NCBI RefSeq assembly: GCF_030124375.1
Contig: NZ_JASKLS010000012.1
Location: 91,899 to 155,898 of the forward strand
Origin: Sinorhizobium sp. 6-70
GTDB lineage: Bacteria; Pseudomonadota; Alphaproteobacteria; Rhizobiales; Rhizobiaceae
Length of the DNA stretch: 64,000 nt
Direction of reading: 5' to 3'
The notes under the pieces are model-generated. The model had not been told where the DNA came from, searched no databases, and saw only the letters and a program-made list of their open reading frames with translations. This document shows positions 18,167 to 25,726 of the stretch, one piece after another (positions within the stretch are counted from its first letter, which is position 1; each line of letters begins with the position of its first letter). The translations under genes were made by a program, and so were the position numbers.

Positions 18167-19270
18167 ATGAAAGACATCGTCGTCATCGGCGCCGGCAAGA
18201 TCGGCTCCACCATCGCACGCATGCTGGCGCATACCGGCGACTATCGCGTCTGTGTTGCCGACCGCAGCGCCGAGCAACTGCAACAGGTCGAAAAGCACGA
18301 TGCCATTTCGACCGCGACCATCGACATCTCCGACAAGAAGGCCCTCGTCGGCCTGCTGACCGGCAAGTTCGCCGTGTTGAGTGCGGCACCGTTCCACCTG
18401 ACGGTCGCCATTGCCGAAGCTGCCGCCGACGCCGGGATCCACTATCTCGACCTGACCGAGGACGTCGAATCGACCCGCCAGGTCAAGGCGATCGCGGCAG
18501 AAGCGAAGACCGCCTTCATTCCGCAATGCGGCCTTGCGCCGGGCTTCATCTCGATCGTCGCTAACGATCTGGCGAAGCGCTTCGACACGCTGGAGAGCGT
18601 GCGCATGCGCGTCGGCGCCCTGCCGCAATATCCGTCCAACGCCCTCAACTATAACCTGACCTGGAGCACGGACGGCGTCATCAACGAATATATCGAGCCC
18701 TGCGAAGCGATCGTCGAGGGTTCCCTGATCGAAGTTCCGGCGATGGAAGAGCGCGAGGAATTCTCGCTCGACGGCGTCACCTACGAGGCCTTCAACACCT
18801 CCGGCGGCCTCGGTACGCTTTGCGAAACCTTGAAGGGCAAGGTCCGCACGCTGAACTACAAGACGATCCGCTATCCGGGCCACGCCGCCATCTTCAAGGC
18901 GCTCCTGAACGACCTTGGCCTGCGCCATCGCCGCGAGGTGCTGAAGGATATTCTGGAGAACGCCCTGCCGACCACCACGCAGGACGTCGTCGTCATCTTC
19001 GTCACCGTCTCCGGCTTCCGCGAAGGCCGCCTGGTTCAGGAAACCTACGCCAACAAGGTCTATAGCGGTGTTGTCGCCGGACGCATGCAGAGCGGCATCC
19101 AGATCACCACGGCGGGCAGTATCTGCGCCGTCCTCGACCTGCTCGCCGAAGGCAAGATCGCGACGAAGGGCTTCGTCCGCCAGGAAGACATCGCGCTCGA
19201 CACCTTCCTCGCCAACCGCTTCGGTTATTACTACGCGCAGAAGCACGAGAGGGAACGCGCGGCGAGCTGA
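18167..19270 (+). CDS. Saccharopine dehydrogenase-family enzyme (lysine-dehydrogenase-like)
   Basis: A 367-residue NAD(P)-dependent oxidoreductase. The Rossmann motif VIGAGKIGST is at the N-terminus, with TEDVEST and QCGLAPGF further on, as in the saccharopine dehydrogenase/lysine 6-dehydrogenase group. Its length fits lysine 6-dehydrogenase better than bifunctional LKR/SDH. It probably oxidises lysine or a lysine-derived intermediate in the cytoplasm. The divergent Lrp gene supports an amino-acid catabolic role. A family A repeat follows 12 bases after the stop, then a strong hairpin terminator. Confidence 0.8.
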   Translation: MKDIVVIGAGKIGSTIARMLAHTGDYRVCVADRSAEQLQQVEKHDAISTATIDISDKKALVGLLTGKFAVLSAAPFHLTVAIAEAAADAGIHYLDLTEDVESTRQVKAIAAEAKTAFIPQCGLAPGFISIVANDLAKRFDTLESVRMRVGALPQYPSNALNYNLTWSTDGVINEYIEPCEAIVEGSLIEVPAMEEREEFSLDGVTYEAFNTSGGLGTLCETLKGKVRTLNYKTIRYPGHAAIFKALLNDLGLRHRREVLKDILENALPTTTQDVVVIFVTVSGFREGRLVQETYANKVYSGVVAGRMQSGIQITTAGSICAVLDLLAEGKIATKGFVRQEDIALDTFLANRFGYYYAQKHERERAAS

Positions 19271-19282
19271 AGCGCTGCTCCT

Positions 19283-19385
19283 GCTGCATGTTTCCTTAAT
19301 CGTAGCCGATTTAAGGATAAAGACATGCAGCAGTTCAAAGCGCTACAGCGTCCTTTGCGCGTCTCATAGGCGCGCGGCGCCGTAG
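19283..19385 (+). repeat. Family A double-palindrome repeat (RIME-like), copy 2
   Basis: The layout is that of copy 1: TGCATGTTTCCTTAA...TTAAGGATAAAGACATGCA, then CAGCG...GGCGCCGTAG. It lies between the saccharopine-dehydrogenase-like gene and the convergent ATP synthase operon. Confidence 0.85.
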
Positions 19386-19423
19386 AGGGGGCGTTCCAGC
19401 GCGTCGGCGAAATGAAACACGAT

Positions 19424-19452
19424 AAATGCCCGGGCGAGGTCCGGGCATTTTT
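19424..19452 (+). terminator. Rho-independent terminator
   Basis: The arms AAATGCCCGG (19424-19433) and CCGGGCATTT (19441-19450) pair perfectly over a 7-base loop and end in a T-run. It probably ends transcription of the saccharopine-dehydrogenase-like gene. Confidence 0.75.
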
Positions 19453-19477
19453 GCGTTCAAGGGTCATCCCGTCTCGC

Positions 19478-19634
19478 ATCCCCCTCATCCGGCCTGCCGG
19501 CCACCTTCTCCCCGCAAGCGGGGCGAAGGAGACTCGAGGCACCGCTTCAGTTCCCTCTCCCAGGAAGAATACGATTGCGGCGGTGCTCGTCCCCTCGCCC
19601 CGCCTGCCGGGAGAGGGCTAGGGTGAGGGGCATT
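19478..19634. repeat. Long imperfect inverted repeat of the CCCCTCATCCGG/GGGTGAGGGG type
   Basis: A stretch opening with CCCCTCATCCGGCCTGCCGG (19481-19500) and closing with GCCTGCCGGGAGAGG and GGGTGAGGGG (19602-19630). Inner hairpins include CCCCGCAAGCGGGG. This pattern is a common dispersed intergenic repeat in Rhizobiales genomes. There is no coding content. With its neighbours it fills the 503-base gap between two convergent transcription units. Confidence 0.65.
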
Positions 19635-19716
19635 GTGAACGCTGTGCGCGGCGACGTTCGCTTGACCGGTTGTCGACATTACCCACCACGAACGGAACGC
19701 GATGGCGCCGGACATG

Positions 19717-19740
19717 AAAAACCCCGCTCGAGGCGGGGTT
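19717..19740 (-). terminator. Terminator of the atpHAGDC operon
   Basis: Read on the minus strand, AACCCCGC and GCGGGGTT pair perfectly over five bases and run into TTTTTC. It lies 34 bases beyond the atpC stop, which fits the end of the ATP synthase operon. Confidence 0.8.
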
Positions 19741-19773
19741 CGATAGGCATTATCCCTTATCGGGATGCCCCCT

Positions 19774-20184
19774 TCAGGCGGGAATGACGATCTCCCCGAG
19801 CTTCGTCAGTTCGGCGATGAATTGCTCGAGACGAGTCTTCTTCTCGTCGCCTGCGCCCTCCAGTTCGGCGCGAACGGCGTCGATGCGGTTTTCCAGAACC
19901 GTGCGGTCGAGTTCATCGACGTGGACGGCGGACTCGGCAAGCAGCGTGCAGCCGGTCGGCAGGATATCGGCGAAACCACCGAATACTGCGAAACGCTCGG
20001 TCTTGCCGTCAGCCGTTTTCACGGTAACCACGCCCGGCTTGACGGTCGTCATCGTCGGCGCGTGATAGGCCATCACGGTCATCTCGCCCTCGGTTGCCGG
20101 AATGACGACTTCCGTCACTTTTTCCGAAAGCAGCAGGCGCTCGGGGGAAACAAGCTCAAAATTGAAACTGTCGGCCATGACCAT
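19774..20184 (-). CDS. atpC: ATP synthase F1 epsilon subunit
   Basis: A 136-residue epsilon subunit beginning FNFELVSPERLLLSE and containing the beta-sandwich motif GEMTVMAYHAPTM, with a short C-terminal helical hairpin. It sits on the gamma stalk of F1 and couples or inhibits rotation. It is the last gene of the minus-strand atpHAGDC operon. It is separated from atpD by 116 bases carrying two perfect hairpins, an unusually long gap for this operon. Confidence 0.95.
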   Translation of the reverse strand: MVMADSFNFELVSPERLLLSEKVTEVVIPATEGEMTVMAYHAPTMTTVKPGVVTVKTADGKTERFAVFGGFADILPTGCTLLAESAVHVDELDRTVLENRIDAVRAELEGAGDEKKTRLEQFIAELTKLGEIVIPA

Positions 20185-20232
20185 TCACTTCTGGTGCGCG
20201 CGCCATCCGTTGGCAGCGGCTGTGGCATGTTC

Positions 20233-20253
20233 TCTGCCGCTCGTGGCGGCAGA
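20233..20253 (-). other. Hairpin 2 in the atpD-atpC gap
   Basis: The arms TCTGCCGC (20233-20240) and GCGGCAGA (20246-20253) are exact complements around five bases. With the hairpin at 20259-20289 it forms a pair of stem-loops in the atpD-atpC mRNA. There is no T-run, so processing or stability control is likelier than termination. Confidence 0.6.
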
Positions 20254-20258
20254 ATGAA

Positions 20259-20289
20259 AACCGTGGCGTGAAATGTTCGCGCCACGGTT
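20259..20289 (-). other. Hairpin 1 in the atpD-atpC gap
   Basis: The arms AACCGTGGCG (20259-20268) and CGCCACGGTT (20280-20289) pair perfectly over 11 bases. Read on the minus strand the stem ends in GGTTTTC, a weak T-run just after the atpD stop (20301), so partial termination before atpC is possible. Confidence 0.6.
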
Positions 20290-20300
20290 CACGATGCTGA

Positions 20301-21815
20301 TTAAGCGGCTTCGGCAGCCAGCTTCTTAGCCTTCTCGATCGCTTCGTCGATCGAGCCGACCATGTAGAAGGCAGCTTCCGGCAGGTGGTCGTATTCGCCG
20401 TTGACGAGGCCCTTGAAGCCCTTGATCGTGTCTTCGAGCGCAACCAGCTTGCCCGGCGAACCGGTGAATACTTCGGCGACGAAGAACGGCTGCGACAGGA
20501 AGCGCTCGATCTTGCGGGCGCGGGCAACCGCCAGCTTGTCCTCTTCGGAAAGCTCGTCCATGCCGAGGATGGCGATGATGTCTTGGAGCGCCTTGTAGCG
20601 CTGCAGCGTCGACTGCACCTTGCGCGACACTTCGTAGTGCTCTTCGCCGACGATCATCGGGTCGAGCATGCGCGAGGTCGAGTCGAGCGGGTCCACGGCC
20701 GGGTAGATGCCCTTTTCCGCGATCGAGCGCGACAGAACGGTCGTTGCATCGAGGTGAGCGAACGAGGTTGCCGGCGCCGGGTCGGTCAAGTCGTCGGCCG
20801 GAACGTAGATGGCCTGAACCGAAGTGATCGAACCCTTGGTCGTCGTGGTGATGCGCTCCTGCATCTGGCCCATGTCGGTCGCGAGCGTCGGCTGATAACC
20901 CACGGCTGAAGGAATACGGCCGAGCAGAGCCGACACTTCCGAACCCGCCTGGGTGAAGCGGAAGATGTTGTCGACGAAGAAGAGAACGTCCTGGCCTTCG
21001 TCACGGAACTGTTCGGCGACCGTCAGGCCGGTGAGCGCGACGCGAGCGCGGGCGCCCGGCGGTTCGTTCATCTGGCCGTAAACGAGAGCGGCCTTGGAGC
21101 CTTCGCCGCCGCCGTGCTTGTTCACGCCCGACTCGATCATTTCGTGATAGAGGTCGTTGCCTTCGCGGGTGCGTTCACCGACGCCTGCAAAGACCGAGTA
21201 ACCACCGTGCGCCTTGGCGACGTTGTTGATCAGCTCCATGATCAGAACGGTCTTGCCGACGCCTGCACCGCCGAAGAGGCCGATCTTGCCGCCCTTCGCA
21301 TAGGGAGCGAGCAGGTCGACGACCTTGATGCCGGTGACGAGGATCTGCGCTTCGGTCGACTGCTCGACATAGGCCGGCGCGTCCTGGTGGATCGCGCGGC
21401 GTGCGGAGGTCTTCAGTGGACCGGCTTCATCGACCGGCTCGCCGATGACGTTCATGATGCGGCCGAGGGTTTCCTTGCCGACCGGAACCGAGATCGGGCC
21501 GCCCGTGTCGGTGACCGACTGGCCGCGAACCACGCCTTCGGTCGAGTCCATGGCGATCGTGCGGACGGAGTTTTCGCCGAGATGCTGCGCGACTTCGAGA
21601 ACGAGGCGGTTGCCCTTGTTGTCGGTTTCCAGCGCGTTCAGGATCTGCGGGAGTTGACCCTCCTCGAAAGCGACGTCGACAACGGCGCCGATAACCTGCG
21701 TGACGCGACCGACAGCGCCGGTCGCAGCAACGGCTGTCTTGGCGGAAGCTGCCTTCTTCGGAGCAGCGGGCTTCTTCGCCGCTGCGGTTTCTTTGGGGGT
21801 AGCTGCCTTAGCCAT
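20301..21815 (-). CDS. atpD: ATP synthase F1 beta subunit
   Basis: A 504-residue catalytic beta subunit with P-loop GGAGVGKT, the VFAGVGERTREG stretch and the DELSEED loop (GMDELSEEDKL). It makes ATP from ADP and phosphate, driven by proton flow. The first 30 or so residues are a low-complexity Ala/Lys/Pro extension (ETAAAKKPAAPKKAASAK) ahead of the normal start of the fold at GRVTQVIGAVVDV; similar extensions occur in rhizobial AtpD. It lies 23 bases after atpG. Confidence 0.97.
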   Translation of the reverse strand: MAKAATPKETAAAKKPAAPKKAASAKTAVAATGAVGRVTQVIGAVVDVAFEEGQLPQILNALETDNKGNRLVLEVAQHLGENSVRTIAMDSTEGVVRGQSVTDTGGPISVPVGKETLGRIMNVIGEPVDEAGPLKTSARRAIHQDAPAYVEQSTEAQILVTGIKVVDLLAPYAKGGKIGLFGGAGVGKTVLIMELINNVAKAHGGYSVFAGVGERTREGNDLYHEMIESGVNKHGGGEGSKAALVYGQMNEPPGARARVALTGLTVAEQFRDEGQDVLFFVDNIFRFTQAGSEVSALLGRIPSAVGYQPTLATDMGQMQERITTTTKGSITSVQAIYVPADDLTDPAPATSFAHLDATTVLSRSIAEKGIYPAVDPLDSTSRMLDPMIVGEEHYEVSRKVQSTLQRYKALQDIIAILGMDELSEEDKLAVARARKIERFLSQPFFVAEVFTGSPGKLVALEDTIKGFKGLVNGEYDHLPEAAFYMVGSIDEAIEKAKKLAAEAA

Positions 21816-21838
21816 AATTCTTACCCTCTTTCGTAACC

Positions 21839-22720
21839 TTAGAGCGCTTCCGCGCCAGAGATGATTTCAATGAGTTCCTTGGTGATCTGCGCCTGCCGCT
21901 GACGGTTGTAGTTAAGCGTCAGCTTGTTGATCATCTCACCGGCGTTGCGCGTCGCATTGTCCATGGCGCTCATCTTGGCGCCCATTTCGCCAGCGACGTT
22001 CTCGAGCAGGGCCCGGAAGATCTGCACCGAGATGTTGCGCGGGATGAGATCGGTCAGGATGGCGGCTGCGTCCGGCTCGTATTCGTAGATCGCCGAAGCG
22101 TCCGAGCTCTCGGTGGAAACATCGCCAGCCGAGGCCGGGATGAGCTGCTGCGCGGTCGGAACCTGGGAAATGACGGACTTGAACTCGGAGTAGAACAGCG
22201 TGCAGACATCGAACTCGCCCTTCTCGAAGAGCGCGATGACCTTGTGGCCGATCTGATCGGCGTTTTCGAAGCCGATCTTCTTGACTTCACGCAGGTCGAT
22301 ACGTTCGATGATCAGCGACGCGAATTCACGCCGCAGGATATCGAAACCCTTCTTGCCGACGCAGATGATCTTCACGGTCTTGCCGGCAGCGAGCAGCTTG
22401 CGCACATGATCGCGGGCAAAGCGCGCGATCTGCGAGTTGAAGCCGCCGCAGAGGCCGCGTTCCGCCGTGCAGACGATCAGGAGATGTGTGTCGTCCCTGC
22501 CGGTTCCGGTCATCAGCTGCGGTACGCTTTCGTCCGCGCCGACCGCCTGGGCGATGTTGGCGAGAACGGCAGCCATGCGCTGCGAGTAAGGCCGGGCGGC
22601 CTCGGCCGCCTCCTGCGCACGCCGAAGCTTCGCCGCGGCGACCATCTTCATCGCCTTGGTGATCTTCTGCGTCGCCTTGACGGAGGCGATCCGGTTTTTC
22701 AGATCCTTAAGTGAAGGCAT
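21839..22720 (-). CDS. atpG: ATP synthase F1 gamma subunit
   Basis: A 293-residue gamma subunit, starting PSLKDLKNRIASVKATQKIT and ending with the conserved helix TRNAGEMINKLTLNYNRQRQ. These two helices form the rotating central stalk. It includes the family motif ERGLCGGFN. It lies between atpA and atpD with short gaps (27 and 23 bases), as expected for one transcript. Confidence 0.96.
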   Translation of the reverse strand: MPSLKDLKNRIASVKATQKITKAMKMVAAAKLRRAQEAAEAARPYSQRMAAVLANIAQAVGADESVPQLMTGTGRDDTHLLIVCTAERGLCGGFNSQIARFARDHVRKLLAAGKTVKIICVGKKGFDILRREFASLIIERIDLREVKKIGFENADQIGHKVIALFEKGEFDVCTLFYSEFKSVISQVPTAQQLIPASAGDVSTESSDASAIYEYEPDAAAILTDLIPRNISVQIFRALLENVAGEMGAKMSAMDNATRNAGEMINKLTLNYNRQRQAQITKELIEIISGAEAL

Positions 22721-22747
22721 CCGTTGTCCGTCCTAAATGAAACCCGC

Positions 22748-24277
22748 TCAGGCGAAAGACTTGGCGAAGGTGTCGATTGCAGCCTTCAGCTTGCCCTTGG
22801 TGTCGTCGGAAATCGCCTTTTCCGTGCGGATCGTTTCCAGCACGTCCTTGCCTTCCGAACGCAGGTAGGAGAGCAGGCCCTGCTCGAACTTGCCGACCTG
22901 GTTGACCGGCAGCTTGTCAAGGTAGCCGTTGACGCCTGCGAAGATCACCGCGACCTGCTCTTCCGTCTTCAGCGGCGAGAACTGCGGCTGCTTCAGGAGT
23001 TCGGTCAGGCGGGCACCGCGGTTCAAGAGGCGTTGCGTTGCGGCATCGAGATCCGAACCGAACTGTGCGAAGGCCGCCATTTCGCGGTACTGCGCGAGTT
23101 CACCCTTGATCGAGCCTGCGACCTGCTTCATCGCCTTGATCTGCGCCGAAGAGCCGACGCGCGAAACCGACAGACCGACGTTAACGGCCGGACGGATGCC
23201 CTGGTAGAACAGGTCGGTTTCAAGGAAGATCTGGCCGTCGGTGATCGAGATCACGTTGGTCGGAATGAACGCGGAAACGTCGTTGCCCTGCGTCTCGATG
23301 ACCGGCAGAGCCGTCAGCGAGCCGGCACCCTTGTCGTCGTTGAGCTTTGCAGCGCGCTCAAGCAGGCGGGAATGCAGGTAGAAAACGTCGCCCGGATAGG
23401 CTTCGCGGCCCGGCGGACGGCGCAGGAGCAGCGACATCTGACGGTATGCGACGGCCTGCTTGGAAAGGTCGTCATAGCCGATCAGCGCATGCTTGCCGTT
23501 GTCGCGGAAGTATTCGCCCATCGCGCAGCCGGCGAACGGAGCGAGGTACTGCATCGGGGCCGGATCCGAAGCGGTCGCGGCAATGATGATCGAGTACTGC
23601 AGCGCGCCGCGCTCTTCGAGAACCTTCACGAATTGGGCAACCGTCGAGCGCTTCTGGCCGATGGCGACATAGACGCAGTAGAGCTTGTCCTGCTCCGGGC
23701 CGTTATCGTGGATCGGCTTCTGGTTCAGGAAGGTGTCGAGGATGATCGCGGTCTTGCCGGTCTGGCGGTCGCCGATGACGAGCTCGCGCTGGCCGCGGCC
23801 GACCGGGATGAGGGCGTCGATCGCCTTGAGGCCGGTCGACATCGGCTCATGAACCGACTTGCGCGGAATGATGCCGGGAGCCTTGACGTCAACGCGGGCG
23901 CGCTGCTTGGCATTGATCGGGCCCTTGCCGTCGATCGGGTTGCCGAGCGCGTCGACGACGCGGCCGAGCAGTTCCGGACCAACCGGGACGTCCACGATGG
24001 CGCCAGTCCGCTTGACGGTGTCGCCTTCCTTGATGTCACGGTCGGAACCGAAAATAACCACACCGACGTTGTCGGCTTCGAGGTTCAGCGCCATGCCGCG
24101 AATTCCGCCGGGGAATTCGACCATCTCGCCTGCCTGTACGTTGTCCAGGCCGTAGACGCGGGCGATACCGTCACCGACGGAAAGCACCTGGCCAACTTCG
24201 GAGACTTCTGCTTCCTGGCCGAAATTTTTGATCTGATCTTTGAGAATTGCGGAAATTTCCGCGGCGCGGATATCCAT
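22748..24277 (-). CDS. atpA: ATP synthase F1 alpha subunit
   Basis: A 509-residue alpha subunit with P-loop GDRQTGKTA and the arginine-finger region ISVGLSVSRVGS-like (NVGLSVSRVGSSAQ). It forms the non-catalytic positions of the F1 hexamer. Its ATG overlaps the atpH stop by one base (TGATG), which implies coupled translation. Confidence 0.97.
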   Translation of the reverse strand: MDIRAAEISAILKDQIKNFGQEAEVSEVGQVLSVGDGIARVYGLDNVQAGEMVEFPGGIRGMALNLEADNVGVVIFGSDRDIKEGDTVKRTGAIVDVPVGPELLGRVVDALGNPIDGKGPINAKQRARVDVKAPGIIPRKSVHEPMSTGLKAIDALIPVGRGQRELVIGDRQTGKTAIILDTFLNQKPIHDNGPEQDKLYCVYVAIGQKRSTVAQFVKVLEERGALQYSIIIAATASDPAPMQYLAPFAGCAMGEYFRDNGKHALIGYDDLSKQAVAYRQMSLLLRRPPGREAYPGDVFYLHSRLLERAAKLNDDKGAGSLTALPVIETQGNDVSAFIPTNVISITDGQIFLETDLFYQGIRPAVNVGLSVSRVGSSAQIKAMKQVAGSIKGELAQYREMAAFAQFGSDLDAATQRLLNRGARLTELLKQPQFSPLKTEEQVAVIFAGVNGYLDKLPVNQVGKFEQGLLSYLRSEGKDVLETIRTEKAISDDTKGKLKAAIDTFAKSFA

Positions 24278-24843
24278 CAGCCGACCTCTTTCAGTGCAAG
24301 CTTAAGGGTAGAGAGTTTGGTGCGAAGGGAGGTGTCAATCTGGCGGGACCCGACCTTGACGATCAGACCTCCAAGAATAGACGGGTCGACAGTGACGTTG
24401 ACCGCCACGTCTTTGCCGGTGACGCCCTTGAGCGTCGCCTTCAATTCAGTTTCCTGCGCCGGGGTCAGCGCATGGGCCGACGTGACGTCGGCGGAAATTT
24501 CGCCGCGATGGCGCGCGGCAATCAGGCGGAACGCCTGGATGATGCCCGGCAGCGCGAAGAGGCGGCGGTTGCGGGCAACGACCTTGAGGAAGTTGCCGAC
24601 CAGCCCGGAGATACCAGCCTTTTCGGCGACCGCGGAAATGGCCTTGAACTGGTCCTCGGCAGAAAAGACCGGGCTTACGATCAGCCGCTTCAGGTCATCG
24701 CTGCCGTCGATCAGCGCCTGGACGCGATTAAGGTCGGCGCCGACCGCATCGAGCGAACCGGCCTCAAGAGCGAGTTCGAAGAGCGAGGACGCATATCTTT
24801 CTGCAACACCGGAAATAAGCTGGGATGTGTCTGCCACGGGCAC
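24277..24843 (-). CDS. atpH: ATP synthase F1 delta subunit
   Basis: A 188-residue delta subunit with the N-terminal helical domain (SGVAERYASSLFELALE) and the C-terminal motif PSILGGLIVKVGSRQIDTSLRTKL, a textbook end for this family. It joins the peripheral stalk to the top of F1. It is the first gene of the operon, so the promoter should lie in the 250 bases upstream. The F0 genes (atpB, E, F) are absent, as is normal in alphaproteobacteria where F0 is a separate operon. Confidence 0.95.
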   Translation of the reverse strand: MPVADTSQLISGVAERYASSLFELALEAGSLDAVGADLNRVQALIDGSDDLKRLIVSPVFSAEDQFKAISAVAEKAGISGLVGNFLKVVARNRRLFALPGIIQAFRLIAARHRGEISADVTSAHALTPAQETELKATLKGVTGKDVAVNVTVDPSILGGLIVKVGSRQIDTSLRTKLSTLKLALKEVG

Positions 24844-25093
24844 ACGCTTCTCTCTAAATCATCCAAGAACGTCAGCTGCGGCGAACCGTTGACTTAACAC
24901 CTTGAATTTGCTGCAATAACTCGCAGGATATCGAGGCCTCTCGACCCACTTCCCCCGCAATTCGCGGTTCGTCTAGCATAGGATGTTTGGACTCGCAACA
25001 CGCCAACGGCAGGAATGCGGCATAAGTCGACCCACATCGGCCGAATTTTGCCGTAAATCCCCGAATGAAACGCTGAAATCCTGCTTACGTTCG

Positions 25094-25480
25094 TCAGATC
25101 AGCCCGAAAACATACGCAAGCGGGAGGATCGCCAGCACCGCCTGAACAGCAAGGGCGATCCAGTTGAAAAGTGTCCCGCCATTGTCGCTCATCATCGACA
25201 GGATGCGACCGAAGGCCGCGAGCGCGAAGGCCGCGCCGACAGCGAGATAGACCATCGGCTGGCCGAGCAGGATGGCGCCGAGCCCGAGACCGACATGCAT
25301 GCCGCCCATGGTGGAGCGGGCTTCAGCAAGCCCGCCGCGGCGCCCCTCGGCGACGCCGATGCCGGCCGCGCGAAAGGCAAGACGCGGCGCAAAGAGCATG
25401 ACAAGGCCGATAAGCGTTGCGGCGGTCGCCGCGCAAAATGCCAGGAACTCCCCGGTTTCCGTCGGAATGTAGAACTCCAT
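25094..25480 (-). CDS. Small four-helix membrane protein (DUF4345-like)
   Basis: A 128-residue protein with four hydrophobic segments (about residues 12-34, 54-71, 75-93 and 104-125). The middle contains ARSTMGGMHVGLGLGAILLG and GRILSMMSDN, a pattern seen in the DUF4345 family of small inner membrane proteins of unknown role. It is transcribed alone between atpH and priA, in the same direction. I infer membrane location only; function is unknown. Confidence 0.65.
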   Translation of the reverse strand: MEFYIPTETGEFLAFCAATAATLIGLVMLFAPRLAFRAAGIGVAEGRRGGLAEARSTMGGMHVGLGLGAILLGQPMVYLAVGAAFALAAFGRILSMMSDNGGTLFNWIALAVQAVLAILPLAYVFGLI

Positions 25481-25612
25481 GCCGTCCCCGCTGATGGAAT
25501 CATCGTCGTTGGCGTCGCGCCCGAGCGATTCCTCGCAGACGCGGCACCGGGGGAGGTCTAGCGCATGTCGGCGCCAATGTGAATCCGCTCCGTCGCGTTC
25601 AAACCATCGATT

Positions 25613-25726
25613 AGAGCGGGATGAGGAAAGTGTGTGCAGTTTTCCGCCCGCGTCCCGCTTCTAATTTATTAGAATCGATCGCGTTTATGATTTTGGGTCG
25701 AATCGACCCAAGATCATCGTGATCTA
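25613..25726. repeat. Family B palindromic repeat, copy 1
   Basis: It has outer arms AGCGGGATG...CCCGCTT around TTTTCCGCCCG, then TTGGGTCGAATCGACCCAA, a near-perfect palindrome, and ATCATCGTGATCT. The same series recurs at 47510-47616. It lies at the 3' end of priA, even overlapping its stop codon, and so may serve as its terminator region. Confidence 0.75.

Noticed and set aside
19271..19773. Possible small gene in the 503-base gap before atpC
   Set aside because: Short frames exist, but the stretch is explained by one family A repeat, a long inverted repeat and two terminators.
22724..24892. A 722-codon open frame on the plus strand opposite atpA and atpH
   Set aside because: It mirrors the codon pattern of atpA on the other strand (high-GC genes leave long antisense frames), has no recognisable motifs and no ribosome binding site.
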